From assembly GCA_009726125.1 (NCBI GenBank), contig WLIT01000003.1, forward strand, positions 1 to 64,000: DNA of 64,000 nucleotides. The letters run 5' to 3'. The translations under genes were made by a program, and so were the position numbers. The notes beneath the pieces were generated by a model. That model ran no database searches and was not told where the DNA came from. It was given only the letters and a program-made list of their open reading frames with translations. The stretch is from Actinomycetota bacterium. Lineage in GTDB: Bacteria > Actinomycetota > Actinomycetes > Nanopelagicales > Nanopelagicaceae. Numbering within the stretch: the first letter of the stretch is position 1; every line of letters starts with the position of its first letter. Shown here one piece after another: positions 1 through 11,008 of the stretch.

Positions 1-220
1 CACCATCGTCAAGTGAGCTCTCTAGCGACGCTAACATCCAAGCCGAGAGCACTCTTGGGTTAACGGATTCACTTAAATCGCTTAGGCAGCGATAGCGAAA
101 TCAGTGCGATTTGCATCTGCACTTATGTTTTGCGCGGGTTTCATGGTTTACGAGATCATCCCGGCTTCCTCGGCCCGCTTCACCTGACTCAACACCTAAA
201 GTCGAGACCGTTCACCCCCA
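1..220 (-). ncRNA. ssrA: tmRNA (partial; 3' part lies beyond the left edge)
   Basis: Reverse complement begins GGGGGTGAACGGTCTCGACTTT, the typical tmRNA 5' end. It contains a tag frame GCA GAT GCA AAT CGC ACT GAT TTC GCT ATC GCT GCC TAA (ADANRTDFAIAA*), at 82-120, and lies next to smpB. Confidence 0.93.
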
Positions 221-371
221 TGATGGTTGTGGAACATGAAGCATTTACTTTTCTATATTTAGTTTTTTTATGCTAATAATTATCTCTATTGAGAAAATCA
301 CCAGTGGTTAATTGTAAGGTCTCGCACTGTTTAAAGATAATTGCCGCTTAAACTTTAGATTAACCTCTTGA

Positions 372-863
372 TTAGCGCTCGGATTTACCTGAGCTGCGCC
401 TTGAAAGTTCACGGGTAATTTCGCGGTTTGCTTGCTGTTCCATAAGTGTGGCCCGCTTGTCATGGCCCTTCTTGCCTTTAGCCAGAGCCAATTCAATCTT
501 GGCTTTACCGTCTTTAAAATAAATAGAAAGAGGCACAAGTGTTAAGCCACCTTGCTTTGTTTCAGCGGCTAATTTCTCGATCTCCTTCTTGTGAAGAAGT
601 AATTTACGTTCACGACGTGGGGTGTGGTTATTCCAAGTTCCCTCTGTGTATTCCGGAATATGAACTCCGCTTAGCCAGAGCTCCCCGTTATTCACCATCG
701 CGAAACCATCGACAAGTGATGCACGTCCGGCACGAAGTGATTTAACTTCAGTTCCACTTAAAACTATTCCACATTCAAATACTTCTTCAATGAAGTAGTC
801 ATGGCGAGCTCGCTTGTTCTGTGCTATTAACTTCTGACCTAACTCTTTAACCATATTGACCAC
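372..863 (-). CDS. smpB: SsrA-binding protein SmpB
   Basis: Protein motifs [40 protein letters not shown]; adjacent to tmRNA. Confidence 0.96.
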   Translation of the reverse strand: MVNMVKELGQKLIAQNKRARHDYFIEEVFECGIVLSGTEVKSLRAGRASLVDGFAMVNNGELWLSGVHIPEYTEGTWNNHTPRRERKLLLHKKEIEKLAAETKQGGLTLVPLSIYFKDGKAKIELALAKGKKGHDKRATLMEQQANREITRELSRRSSGKSER

Positions 864-973
864 CCCATTTCCTTATCTAATTTAAATAGTTTGAAGTATT
901 TACATTAGTAAGGATACGCGAGTTGTAAGCCATCAAGTTACAGAAAGCAGCAGACTCGCATTTATTAGGTGCG

Positions 974-2119
974 CTATTTGGCTATTGCGGCAAGACCGCC
1001 CAGAACTAAGAGCGCTTTCTTAATCTCTTCCCCTTCAGGAACAAGTAGATCTGGAGCAATTCCAACTTGGTCAATAACTCTGCCGTTTGGAGTGCGGAAT
1101 TTTCCAACTGTTATTTCAATCTTTGAGCCATCTACTAATTCCATTATTTCTTGAACGGTTCCCTTGCCATAACTCTTTTCGCCAATAATTACTGCGCGGT
1201 TACGATCTTGTAGTGCACCTGCAATAACCTCGGCAGAACTCGCGGTCGATCTATTTATCAGCACGGTCATAGGTGCAACATCAACAATCTGGTCAGTGGA
1301 TTCAAGAACGACGGGTGAATCATTCTTTCTAGAATATGAAACGATTGTTCCCTTATTTAAAAATAGAGATGCTAAATCAACAGCGACATTTAATAGTCCA
1401 CCTGGATTATCACGGAGATCTAAAACAACTCCACTTTGGTGCGGGTACTTGTTAAGCGCAACTGCAACATCAGTTGCTACTTGACTCGTGATTGATGAAA
1501 TCTGAATGTATACAACCTTCGTCGCCAATTGATAGGCAACTACATCGCCATTAAGAATTGATTCTCGGGTTATCTCAAACCTAATCTGCTCTTGATTGCG
1601 TTCAACTCCTAATTGCAATTTAGTGTTTGGTGCTCCGCGAAGTGCGGCCACTGCGGTTGCAAGTGATGCGCCGTCCATAGCAACCCCATTGATATCAATT
1701 AAGGAATCCAGAACCTTGATTCCAGCTCTAGCAGCCGGAGATTTATTTTGAACGCTAGAAACTTCTAGTACGCCAGATTTGCTCTTGCGAAGCCAAATTC
1801 CAATTCCGCTATAACGACCTTCAAGAGTCTGATTTAAATTCTTAACGCTTTCTTGGGGAAAATAGTTTGCCCATTGATCGCCTGACGCTTTAAGCGCCGC
1901 TTCAATCGCTGCTTGTTCAAGAACGCTTCGTTTGAGTGGTGTTGGATTTTTTGTAAGTATTTTTGAAATTGATTGCTCTACTGGTGAGGCTTTTCTAGCT
2001 TGTCCCACATAATCACCGAGCGCAAAAGCCAAAATAATTGCAAGAGATGTGATTGCGGCTGTCGCATTAAATCCCGCGCTACGAAAGCGAGCAACTATCG
2101 ATTGCCATGGGGAAAGCAT
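974..2119 (-). CDS. C-terminal processing peptidase, S41 family (PDZ + Ser protease)
   Basis: PDZ region and S41 motifs DLRDNPGGLL, STASSAEVIAGALQD, EKSYGKGTVQ. Confidence 0.92.
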   Translation of the reverse strand: MLSPWQSIVARFRSAGFNATAAITSLAIILAFALGDYVGQARKASPVEQSISKILTKNPTPLKRSVLEQAAIEAALKASGDQWANYFPQESVKNLNQTLEGRYSGIGIWLRKSKSGVLEVSSVQNKSPAARAGIKVLDSLIDINGVAMDGASLATAVAALRGAPNTKLQLGVERNQEQIRFEITRESILNGDVVAYQLATKVVYIQISSITSQVATDVAVALNKYPHQSGVVLDLRDNPGGLLNVAVDLASLFLNKGTIVSYSRKNDSPVVLESTDQIVDVAPMTVLINRSTASSAEVIAGALQDRNRAVIIGEKSYGKGTVQEIMELVDGSKIEITVGKFRTPNGRVIDQVGIAPDLLVPEGEEIKKALLVLGGLAAIAK

Positions 2120-2181
2120 TGGCGAATTCTCCTAGCAAAGGAAGAAATTGGCAAAGTTAGACGGGATATTGCCTTAGGCAG

Positions 2182-3084
2182 TTAAACCTTTAGGTATTTA
2201 CGCAAGGTAACAATTGAAGCAACAGTTGAAACTACAAATCCAGTTAGAAGAAGGATTCCTGAAGCAACCCAAACATCCGACCAAGTGAAGAACTTGGTAA
2301 AGCTAAGCAGCGGTGCAATTCGAGAATCTACTAATAATTTGAAGGCAGATAAAAGACCAGTAGAGAAAATCCAGCCGACAATTGCCGAGAAGATTCCTTC
2401 AAGTAAGAAAGGCAATTGAATGGAGAAAGAAGAGGCGCCAACTAACTTCATCACGCCGGTTTCTCGACGACGATTAAATGCCGCGATTCGAAGCGTGTTG
2501 CTTATTAGAAGTGCGGCAGTTAAAACACTTGCCAGACCAATTGCAAGAGCGCCATCTCGAAGTACACCTAATAATTTAAAGAATTTCTCTAAAATACTCC
2601 GCTGGTCTTGGACTGAATCCACACCGGGTCTTCCTGCAAAAGCGCTCTGCATTACTGCAAATTTTGTTGGATCTTTTAACTTAACGCGGTACGACTCAGG
2701 TAATTGATCCTGTGTCACATTCTGGGCAATTGCAGATCCTTTAAATCTCTCTTGAAAATGTATGAAGGCTTGAGATTGTGATTCGTAATAAACCTTATCT
2801 ACAACAGGAAGCGCTTCAATATCTGATTTGATTGAGTCGCGTTGCTCCTGTGAAACCGGACCACTTGCACAAGAAGATGATTCAGAAAGTGAACCACAGA
2901 GAAAAACAGAAACTTCAATCTTGTCATACCAATAATCTTTCATAACTCGAACTTGTGAGTTAGCAAGAAGTCCGATACCCAGCAGGGTCAAGGAAATAGC
3001 TACGGTAATCATCACCGCGAATGTCATAGTTAAGTTTCGGCGCAGACCAATTCTTACTTCACTAAAAAGAAATCCAGTTCTCAT
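2182..3084 (-). CDS. ftsX: Cell division protein FtsX (permease)
   Basis: FtsX-like N-terminal TM and extracellular domain; directly downstream of ftsE. Confidence 0.94.
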   Translation of the reverse strand: MRTGFLFSEVRIGLRRNLTMTFAVMITVAISLTLLGIGLLANSQVRVMKDYWYDKIEVSVFLCGSLSESSSCASGPVSQEQRDSIKSDIEALPVVDKVYYESQSQAFIHFQERFKGSAIAQNVTQDQLPESYRVKLKDPTKFAVMQSAFAGRPGVDSVQDQRSILEKFFKLLGVLRDGALAIGLASVLTAALLISNTLRIAAFNRRRETGVMKLVGASSFSIQLPFLLEGIFSAIVGWIFSTGLLSAFKLLVDSRIAPLLSFTKFFTWSDVWVASGILLLTGFVVSTVASIVTLRKYLKV

Positions 3085-3093
3085 AGTCCGCCC

Positions 3094-3783
3094 CTATCCT
3101 GCGTATCCATAAACACCGCGAACTTGGTCGCGAATAACATGCCCACCCTCGAGTTCAATTACGCGCTTGCGCATTGAATCCACAATTTTGGAATCGTGTG
3201 TTGCCATAACGACGGTTGTTCCTTCACGATTAATCCGGTCTAGAAGTTTCATAATTCCAACACTAGTTGCAGGATCAAGGTTTCCGGTTGGTTCATCTGC
3301 AATAAGAATTGCAGGCCGACTTACATAAGCACGGGCAATCGCAACTCTTTGTTGTTCTCCACCTGAAAGCTCGGATGGCTTGCGATCAGCCTTCTCTTCA
3401 AGCCCGACTAGTTCAAGTACTTCTGGGACTTCACGATCAATTTCTTTCTTGGAATATCCGAGAACGTGAAGTGTGAAAGCAACATTTTCAAAGACGGTTT
3501 TGCTTGGTAATAAACGGAAATCTTGAAATACCGTTCCGACTTGTCTGCGAAGCTCAGGAATTTTATGGGCCGCTAAAGTATTTAATTCTTTTCCAGCAAC
3601 AATGATGTCACCAGATGTTGGGCGCTCTTCGCGAAGTACAAGTCTAAGGAAGGTTGATTTACCCGATCCGGAAAGTCCAACGAGAAAAACAAACTCACCC
3701 TTTAAAATATCAATATTTACTGAATCAAGTGCTGCGCGATCTTGCTTCGGGTACATCTTCGTGACATTTTCAAAACGAATCAT
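3094..3783 (-). CDS. ftsE: Cell division ATP-binding protein FtsE
   Basis: Walker [10 protein letters not shown], signature [14 protein letters not shown], Walker [14 protein letters not shown]; paired with ftsX. Confidence 0.95.
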   Translation of the reverse strand: MIRFENVTKMYPKQDRAALDSVNIDILKGEFVFLVGLSGSGKSTFLRLVLREERPTSGDIIVAGKELNTLAAHKIPELRRQVGTVFQDFRLLPSKTVFENVAFTLHVLGYSKKEIDREVPEVLELVGLEEKADRKPSELSGGEQQRVAIARAYVSRPAILIADEPTGNLDPATSVGIMKLLDRINREGTTVVMATHDSKIVDSMRKRVIELEGGHVIRDQVRGVYGYAG

Positions 3784-3974
3784 GAACGCCTCCTCGTGCT
3801 TCCTAATCTCAATCTAAATCTGAACAGGCGTGCGCTATTCACACAACTTGAGCCTATGTGGGAAGTTTAGAGAGGAATCGAGGTTCAACAGCGGAAATAC
3901 GCGCGAAAAAGGCTGAGAGATTTCCAATATCCGAGCCCACTTGTGCGTGCAAATTCTTTAATCGGTGGACTTCT

Positions 3975-5078
3975 TTAATCGGTGGACTTGCGCCACTTAA
4001 TCCCGGCTTCAATGAAGCCATCGATTTCGCCATCTAGAACGGCGGAAGGATTTCCAACTTCAAAATCTGTACGTAAGTCTTTTACCATTTGATACGGCGC
4101 TAATACATAAGAGCGCATCTGATTTCCCCAAGATCCAGAGTTATCGCCTTTAAGTGCATCAAGTCTTGCGCGTTCTTCCTGACGTCTCTTAGCCAATAAT
4201 TTAGATTGCAGAACAGCCATTGCAGTTGCTTTATTCTGGATTTGAGAGCGCTCATTCTGACAAGAAACAACAATTCCAGAAGGCAAGTGAGTAATGCGAA
4301 CTGCAGAATCAGTTGTATTAACCCCTTGACCCCCTGGGCCAGATGAGCGATAAACATCAACCCGAAGTTCTTTCTCATCAATTTCAATGTGATCACTCTG
4401 TTCAACTACAGGTACAACTTCCACGCCAGCAAAAGATGTATGGCGGCGTGACTGCGAATCGAATGGTGAAATTCGAACTAGTCGGTGAGTTCCTTGTTCA
4501 ACTGAAAGCGTTCCATATGCATAAGGTGCGTGGACTCTAAATGTTGTTGATTTGATTCCGGCTTCTTCAGCATAGGAAGTTTCAAGCACATCCACCTTAA
4601 AACTGTGGCGCTCGCAGTAACGAAGATACATTCGCATCAACATTTGCGCCCAGTCGGCCGCTTCGACTCCGCCTGCTTCAGATCGAATAGTTATCAAGCA
4701 ATCTCGATCGTCATACTCACCGCTCAATAAAGTTTGTACTTCTAATTCACGTATCGCTCGGGTCACATCATCTAGTTCATTTCCAGCATCCGTGATCGCA
4801 CTTTGATCTTTTTCACCTTGCGCAAGTTCAAGTAACAAAGGGATATCTTCAAGCCGGCGGCGAATTGTGTTTGATTTGTTTAACGTAGATTGAACTCTAG
4901 AGAGTTTGCTCGTTACAACTTGAGCCTTTTCAGGATCGTCCCAAAGATTCGGTGCGCTCGCTTCTTCCTCAAGTATTTTAAAATCCGCCTCGAGTTTCGG
5001 AAGATTCAAAACTTGCTCAATAGCCGAAAGAGTTACGCGAAGTGCGCTTACTTCTTCGAGATATTCGCGTGCTGCCAT
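3975..5078 (-). CDS. prfB: Peptide chain release factor 2 (start moved to the internal Met, [10 protein letters not shown])
   Basis: [23 protein letters not shown] motif; RF2-like; single continuous frame. Confidence 0.95.
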   Translation of the reverse strand: MAAREYLEEVSALRVTLSAIEQVLNLPKLEADFKILEEEASAPNLWDDPEKAQVVTSKLSRVQSTLNKSNTIRRRLEDIPLLLELAQGEKDQSAITDAGNELDDVTRAIRELEVQTLLSGEYDDRDCLITIRSEAGGVEAADWAQMLMRMYLRYCERHSFKVDVLETSYAEEAGIKSTTFRVHAPYAYGTLSVEQGTHRLVRISPFDSQSRRHTSFAGVEVVPVVEQSDHIEIDEKELRVDVYRSSGPGGQGVNTTDSAVRITHLPSGIVVSCQNERSQIQNKATAMAVLQSKLLAKRRQEERARLDALKGDNSGSWGNQMRSYVLAPYQMVKDLRTDFEVGNPSAVLDGEIDGFIEAGIKWRKSTD

Positions 5079-5156
5079 GGGATAAGCGTAATGGCACATT
5101 AAATGACTAGTCGCATGTAATAGAGTTTCCCAAAGCTGTTTAACTAAGGAGCCCGG

Positions 5157-5546
5157 ATGAAAATCACTGATTCGTTCTATGAAAGATGTAGAACCGCTGC
5201 TATTTGGCTGCTCCGGTTCGAGTCATTGATATTGGTTGGGCTTGTGATTTATTTGTTAGTGGCGACGGTGTTCTCAACCGCGACCTGGCCTTCAGCGCTA
5301 ATTGGTGAAGTTGTTTTTGGAACTGTTGGGGCAATGGGACTTTATTTCGCTTCGACAGGCTTTGCTAGAAACCGATCTTATGGTCGGGCACCTGCAGTCC
5401 TTGCAAATCTAATTGCCATGGGGGTTGCGTACTACATGATTTCTGGGGACTTATTAATAGTTGGAATTCCTCTTGCAATAGTTGGGGCTGTTACTTTTCT
5501 TTGTGCCCTCTTTGGGTATCGCGAGAATTCTAAAGAAAATTACTAG
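5157..5546 (+). CDS. Small multi-pass membrane protein of unknown function
   Basis: ORF with GGAG-type RBS and several hydrophobic helices. Confidence 0.7.
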   Translation: MKITDSFYERCRTAAIWLLRFESLILVGLVIYLLVATVFSTATWPSALIGEVVFGTVGAMGLYFASTGFARNRSYGRAPAVLANLIAMGVAYYMISGDLLIVGIPLAIVGAVTFLCALFGYRENSKENY

Positions 5547-6287
5547 TTACCAAGGTATTACAACTTGGTCTTCCCAAAATAAACCAGTTTGATCTTTTCC
5601 AACTTCAAAATTTCTAGTCGCAAGCCAAATTGCAGTTGCGGCTCCTTCTTCTGCAGAGCGCGGTGCATCGGGCCCACCCATATCTGTTCTGCTGTGATTT
5701 GGGCATGTTGCATCAACTAAAAAACCACGACCGCCCTGAAGAGTTTCATGGGCAAGATTTCGCACCAGCGCATTAACGCCCGCTTTGCTAATTCGGTAGG
5801 GCGCTAGTCCACCAGTATTTCCAGGACCTGACATTCGACCAAGGCAAGCAGTGAAAATAATTACTCGACCATTACGAGCATCAGCCATTGCCGGTGCAAT
5901 TGTATTAATTGCTATAAACACAGAATCTAAATTAATAGCCATAACTCGGCGCCACTCTTTAGTTGTAGTTTTCAATGTTTTAGACATCTTTTCACTCATA
6001 ACGCCATGGGCTAAAACTAAAGTTGTCGGGGTCCCATATTTGGAAATAATCTCTTCAAATTTTTCTTTAGTTGCATCTAGATCTTCGAAATCAACCGTTT
6101 CAAAGTCGCATCCAATTTCGGCGGCGCTATTTTTCGCGCGATCGTGATCTTTGCTCACTATCAAGACTTGCTGTCCGGCAGCTTTTAACGCTTTTGCAAC
6201 TACAAAGCCAAGCCCTCGAGATCCACCTGTAACGATGGCCAAAGGTTGGGTTGTAGCGCTCGAATTCATGGGCGTAACTTTGCCCAA
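5547..6287 (-). CDS. Short-chain dehydrogenase/reductase (SDR)
   Basis: VTGGSRGLG dinucleotide motif, YRISK active site. Confidence 0.9.
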   Translation of the reverse strand: MGKVTPMNSSATTQPLAIVTGGSRGLGFVVAKALKAAGQQVLIVSKDHDRAKNSAAEIGCDFETVDFEDLDATKEKFEEIISKYGTPTTLVLAHGVMSEKMSKTLKTTTKEWRRVMAINLDSVFIAINTIAPAMADARNGRVIIFTACLGRMSGPGNTGGLAPYRISKAGVNALVRNLAHETLQGGRGFLVDATCPNHSRTDMGGPDAPRSAEEGAATAIWLATRNFEVGKDQTGLFWEDQVVIPW

Positions 6288-6420
6288 GATTGTGAGAGAT
6301 TTCCTTCTGAATTATGGAGTTTGGGGCTTTTATCACAGCCCAATTTCCATACCTATGCCTATTTTTAATAGTACCTGGCCCTCACTGCTATTAGACTCAT
6401 ATAGGAATTTCACGTAACAC

Positions 6421-9400
6421 ATGGAATCGGGAGCATCGCGAGTGTCTGCATCTGGGTCGAATACACCGGCAAATCACTTTGGTGGATCATTTGGTCCCAA
6501 TGAATGGCTCGTTGACGAAATGTTTGAAAAATACTTGGTAGATCCAAATTCTGTTGATGCTGCATGGGTTGATTTTTTTGCAAACTACAAGCCCAATGCG
6601 AATGGCGCATCTGCGCCAGTTATTCCAACTTTGGATAATGCCCCTAAAGGTGGAACTCCACCACTTCCAAAAAAGACTATTGATCCAACTGCTCTGCAAG
6701 TTCCGGTGGCAGCAACCCAGGTTGGCGCACCCGTTGCACCCGTTGCGCAAGCAACACCCGTTGCACCCGTTGCGCAAGCAACACCCGTTGCACCCGTTGC
6801 ACCCGTTGCGCAAGCAACTCCTGCGGACCCAATTGTTAAGCCAATTCCAACTTTGGTAACTCCAAGTGCTTCAACACTTGAACCAATTCGAGGTGTAAGT
6901 GCTCGCGTTGTTCAAAGCATGGAAGCTTCGCTCACTGTTCCAACTGCAACAAGTGTGCGCGCACTTCCAGCAAAATTAATGATCGATAACCGAACCGTTA
7001 TTAACAATCATTTAAAGCGCAGCCGTGGCGGCAAGGTTTCATTTACTCACATAATCGGTTACGCGATGATTAGTGCGATTCGCCAGATGCCAGAGATGAA
7101 TGCTTTCTTCGGTGAGATTGAGGGCAAACCCGCAATCGGCAAGCCAGAACATATCAATCTTGGAATTGCAATTGACTTGGCGAAGCCAGATGGTTCGCGT
7201 CAACTATTAGTTCCATCAATTAAGGGTTGTGAATCCTTAGATTTCGCGCAATTCTGGGCATCATATGAAGAGACGGTTCGCAAAGCTCGGGGTGGATCTC
7301 TTACTGTTGAAGATTTTGCAGGAACAACAGTTTCATTAACTAATCCCGGAACTATCGGAACTGTTCACTCTGTTCCGCGCTTGGTGCAAGGTCAAGGTTT
7401 AATTCTTGGTGTTGGAGCTATGGATTATCCAGCCGAATTCCACGGTGCCAATGAAGAGACGCTTGCTGAATTAGCGATTAGCAAAGTTATTACTCTTACT
7501 AGTACTTACGATCATCGAATTATTCAAGGTGCGCAATCAGGTGATTTCTTAAAGCGAATTCATGAATTACTTCTCGGTGAGAATGGCTTCTATGACGAGA
7601 TTTTCGCCGCCCTTCGCATTCCATACGTTCCAATCCGTTGGGTCGTTGATATGCGATCTAGCAGCGTTGGTCAGGTCGGTAAGACCGCGCGCGTTCAACA
7701 ATTAATTAACGCCTATCGCACAACTGGCCACTTGATGGCAGATATTGATCCCCTTAAATATGTGCAACGTTCGCACCCAGATTTAGATGTTGTAACACAC
7801 GGGCTTTCACTCTGGGATCTTGATCGAGAATTTGCTACTGATGGTTTTGGTGGCAAGCCAGTCATGAAGTTGCGAAGGATTCTTGGAACTTTGCGCGATT
7901 CTTATTGCCGCACAATCGGTGTGGAATATATGTATATTGAAAATCCAGAAGAACGTGCATGGATTCAAGAGCATGTAGAAGTTGGATCACCTAGATTGCC
8001 GCGTGAAGAGCAACTTCGAATTCTCTACAAATTAAATAGCGCTGAATCATTTGAAGCTTTCTTGCAGACAAAATATGTTGGACAGAAGCGCTTTTCACTT
8101 GAAGGCGGCGAAACTTTAATTCCGCTTCTAGATGCAATTATTTCAGCAGCTGCAGATCGCGGTCTCGATGAAGTTTGTGTCGGTATGCCACACCGCGGCC
8201 GGTTAAATGTCCTAGCAAATATTGCAGGAAAGTCTTACGGCCAAATTTTCCAGGAATTTGAAGGACATTACGCCGAGAACCAAGTCCATGGATCTGGCGA
8301 TGTTAAGTATCACCTTGGAACTGCTGGAACATTCACAGCAATATCTGGTGCGACTACAAAGATTTATCTAGCAGCAAATCCTTCACACTTAGAGGCTGTG
8401 AACCCAGTACTCGAGGGAATTACGCGAGCCAAGCAAGACAAGTTGAATTTAAAAGAGATCTTCTCAATTCTGCCGATCTTGATGCACGGCGATGCCGCAT
8501 TTGCTGGTCAAGGCGTTGTCTCTGAAACTTTGAATCTCTCGCAACTAAAGGGTTACCGAGTTGGTGGAACTATTCATATCGTTGTGAATAACCAAGTTGG
8601 TTTCACAACATCACCACATGCTGCGCGCTCTTCAAGGTATTCCACAGATATCGCAAAGATGATTCAAGCACCGGTCTTTCATGTAAATGCTGATGACCCA
8701 GAGAGCGTTGTAAGGGTTGCGCGAATTGCATTTGAATACCGCCAAAAATTTAATAAGGATGTCGTAATCGACATGATTTGCTACCGTCTTCGTGGTCACA
8801 ACGAGGGCGACGAACCAAGTTTCACCCAACCTATGATGTATAAATTGGTGGAAGCAAAACGTTCTACTCGCAAGCTTTATACCGAAGCGCTTACTGGCCG
8901 CGGCGATATAACTGTCGAAGAAGCCGAAGATGTATTGCGTGATTACCAAGCACAACTAGATGCTGTTTATAACGCGGTTCACAATAATGAACCAGAACAC
9001 GATGAAAGCCTCGTTGTTCCAATAGCACCTCCTCCGGAGAGCGTTGATACTTCGGTTGATGAAGCGACTTTACGAAAGATTGTTGCTACGCAGAGCGCTA
9101 TCCCAGAAGGATTCTTGCCTCATGCAAAATTAACTCCGCAACTTGCAAAGCGCGTTGATATGTTGGATGAAGGAACTGTTGATTGGTCTACCGGTGAATT
9201 ACTTGCAATGGGTTCACTCTTACTTGAAGGCTATCCAATTCGTTTAGCCGGACAAGATGTTAAGCGTGGAACATTTAGTAATCGCCATGCCGTTGTTGTT
9301 GATCAAAATAACGGATCTGATTGGACACCACTGCGTTCACTAATTTCTGATGAGAATCAATTCTTTGTATTCGACTCTCTGCTCTCTGAATATGCAGCAA

Positions 9401-10191
9401 TGGGCTTTGAATATGGTTACTCCGTAGAACGTGAAAGCGCTCTTGTTATGTGGGAAGCGCAATTCGGTGACTTTGCCAATGGCGCCCAGACCATCATTGA
9501 TGAATTTATTTCATCGGCCTTACAGAAGTGGGGCGAGCGTTCATCGCTAGTGCTTCTACTTCCACATGGTTATGAAGGCCAAGGTCCTGACCATTCATCT
9601 GGTCGAATTGAACGCTTCCTAGCGCTCTGCGCAGAGCTAAACATGACTGTTGCGCAACCATCTTCTCCTGCTTCTTATTTCCACTTACTTCGCTGGCATA
9701 TGAAGAATCCAGCAAGACGTCCACTAATTGTCTTTGAACCAAAATCTATGTTGCGTTTAAAAGCTGCAGCATCTGGAATGAAAGATTTCACGACTGGAAC
9801 ATTCAGACCTTTGATTGATGATGCAACTGTTGCTAATGCAACAAGAGTTATCTTCTGTTCTGGAAAGGTTTTTCACGACCTAGTTGCAGAGCGCACAAAG
9901 TTAGGTGAAAGCTCGACTGCAATTATTCGCCTCGAACAACTTTATCCATTCCCAACTGAACAATTTAGCGCGGTTGCTGCCAAGCATCCGAACGCAAATC
10001 TTCTCTGGGTACAAGATGAACCAGCAAATCAAGGTCCTTGGCCATTTGTTTCATTGACCACTAGTGAATTCCTTGATGGTCGCACATTACGTCGCGTATC
10101 GCGCCGCGCAACTGCAAGCCCAGCAACAGGTTCACATCATTTGCATGAAGAGGAACAGAAGGCGTTAATGATGGAAGCCTTTACTCGTTAA
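6421..10191 (+). CDS. kgd: Multifunctional 2-oxoglutarate decarboxylase/dehydrogenase E1 with E2-like acyltransferase domain
   Basis: 1256 aa; N-terminal FGPNEWLVDEMFEKYLVDPNSVD, acyltransferase motif TYDHRIIQGAQSGDFL, E1 motifs HRGRLNVLANI and GDAAFAGQGVV. Confidence 0.96.
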   Translation: MESGASRVSASGSNTPANHFGGSFGPNEWLVDEMFEKYLVDPNSVDAAWVDFFANYKPNANGASAPVIPTLDNAPKGGTPPLPKKTIDPTALQVPVAATQVGAPVAPVAQATPVAPVAQATPVAPVAPVAQATPADPIVKPIPTLVTPSASTLEPIRGVSARVVQSMEASLTVPTATSVRALPAKLMIDNRTVINNHLKRSRGGKVSFTHIIGYAMISAIRQMPEMNAFFGEIEGKPAIGKPEHINLGIAIDLAKPDGSRQLLVPSIKGCESLDFAQFWASYEETVRKARGGSLTVEDFAGTTVSLTNPGTIGTVHSVPRLVQGQGLILGVGAMDYPAEFHGANEETLAELAISKVITLTSTYDHRIIQGAQSGDFLKRIHELLLGENGFYDEIFAALRIPYVPIRWVVDMRSSSVGQVGKTARVQQLINAYRTTGHLMADIDPLKYVQRSHPDLDVVTHGLSLWDLDREFATDGFGGKPVMKLRRILGTLRDSYCRTIGVEYMYIENPEERAWIQEHVEVGSPRLPREEQLRILYKLNSAESFEAFLQTKYVGQKRFSLEGGETLIPLLDAIISAAADRGLDEVCVGMPHRGRLNVLANIAGKSYGQIFQEFEGHYAENQVHGSGDVKYHLGTAGTFTAISGATTKIYLAANPSHLEAVNPVLEGITRAKQDKLNLKEIFSILPILMHGDAAFAGQGVVSETLNLSQLKGYRVGGTIHIVVNNQVGFTTSPHAARSSRYSTDIAKMIQAPVFHVNADDPESVVRVARIAFEYRQKFNKDVVIDMICYRLRGHNEGDEPSFTQPMMYKLVEAKRSTRKLYTEALTGRGDITVEEAEDVLRDYQAQLDAVYNAVHNNEPEHDESLVVPIAPPPESVDTSVDEATLRKIVATQSAIPEGFLPHAKLTPQLAKRVDMLDEGTVDWSTGELLAMGSLLLEGYPIRLAGQDVKRGTFSNRHAVVVDQNNGSDWTPLRSLISDENQFFVFDSLLSEYAAMGFEYGYSVERESALVMWEAQFGDFANGAQTIIDEFISSALQKWGERSSLVLLLPHGYEGQGPDHSSGRIERFLALCAELNMTVAQPSSPASYFHLLRWHMKNPARRPLIVFEPKSMLRLKAAASGMKDFTTGTFRPLIDDATVANATRVIFCSGKVFHDLVAERTKLGESSTAIIRLEQLYPFPTEQFSAVAAKHPNANLLWVQDEPANQGPWPFVSLTTSEFLDGRTLRRVSRRATASPATGSHHLHEEEQKALMMEAFTR
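6724..6820 (+). repeat. In-frame tandem repeat encoding the APVAPVAQATP linker of Kgd
   Basis: Repeated cacccgttgcacccgttgcgcaagcaa units visible in sequence. Confidence 0.9.
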
Positions 10192-10194
10192 CAA

Positions 10195-10509
10195 TTAAGC
10201 TTTGCGGTATCGAAGGAGAAGTTTTCCGATAACTTCAGCGCTTGGGATTGCGCCCCAACTTCTTGAATCAGTTGAGCTCTCTTTGTTATCTCCCTCTACC
10301 CAAACACTTGCACCATCAATTCGGATTGCACGTTTGATCGCAAGGAAATCTGAGCCTGCGCCTGATGTGCGGCGGATCAAAACAACTTTTCCGACCAAGG
10401 ATTCCAAGTTAGAGCGAAGCCCTATAAAGAGCAGCCAATCGCCCTCGTTAAAGGTCGGCGCCATAGAATCTCCGCGGAGTTCAACTGCCTTGAAATGCAT
10501 ACGCCTCAT
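10195..10509 (-). CDS. sodX: S24/S26-type peptidase, probable Ni-SOD maturation protease
   Basis: GDSMAPTFNEGDWLL signal-peptidase-like motif; divergent from sodN. Confidence 0.85.
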   Translation of the reverse strand: MRRMHFKAVELRGDSMAPTFNEGDWLLFIGLRSNLESLVGKVVLIRRTSGAGSDFLAIKRAIRIDGASVWVEGDNKESSTDSRSWGAIPSAEVIGKLLLRYRKA

Positions 10510-10580
10510 AGGCGTAGTAGTGTCGCACCATAAATCCGGTAAATCCAGAGCACATAATCAACAGTTAGGAAATAAATTCT

Positions 10581-10997
10581 ATGACAACACTAACCTCGAA
10601 GATTAAGGGCCTTATTGCTCCAAGTGAATTCGCATTTGCACATTGCGATCTACCTTGTGGAGTTTACGACCCAGCACAAGCAAAGATTGAGGCGCTTTCA
10701 GTTAAAGCGACAATGGAGAAGTACGCAGCATCAAGTGATGCAGATTTCAAATCTCGCGCTGTTGCAATTAAAGAAGAGCGTTCAGAATTGGTTAAGCACC
10801 ACCTCTGGGTTCTATGGACTGATTACTTCAAGCCAAATCACTTTGAGGCCCACCCACAACTTCACGTTTTATTCAATGAGGCAACAAAGCTTGCCGGCGC
10901 TGGTGGAACTAAAGGTTCAAATGATGTTGCAGTTGCAGATAAGTTGATTGCAAAGATTGATGAAATTGCCGAGATTTTCTGGGCAACAAAGAAGTAA
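10581..10997 (+). CDS. sodN: Nickel superoxide dismutase
   Basis: Nickel hook HCDLPCGVYDPAQAKIEA after a short propeptide. Confidence 0.96.
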   Translation: MTTLTSKIKGLIAPSEFAFAHCDLPCGVYDPAQAKIEALSVKATMEKYAASSDADFKSRAVAIKEERSELVKHHLWVLWTDYFKPNHFEAHPQLHVLFNEATKLAGAGGTKGSNDVAVADKLIAKIDEIAEIFWATKK

Positions 10998-11008
10998 AAA
11001 TAGATTAA

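Noticed and set aside
4990-5099. Possible programmed +1 frameshift in prfB
   Set aside because: The RF2 frame is continuous from [10 protein letters not shown] to the stop; no in-frame early TGA or CTTTGA slip site is needed.
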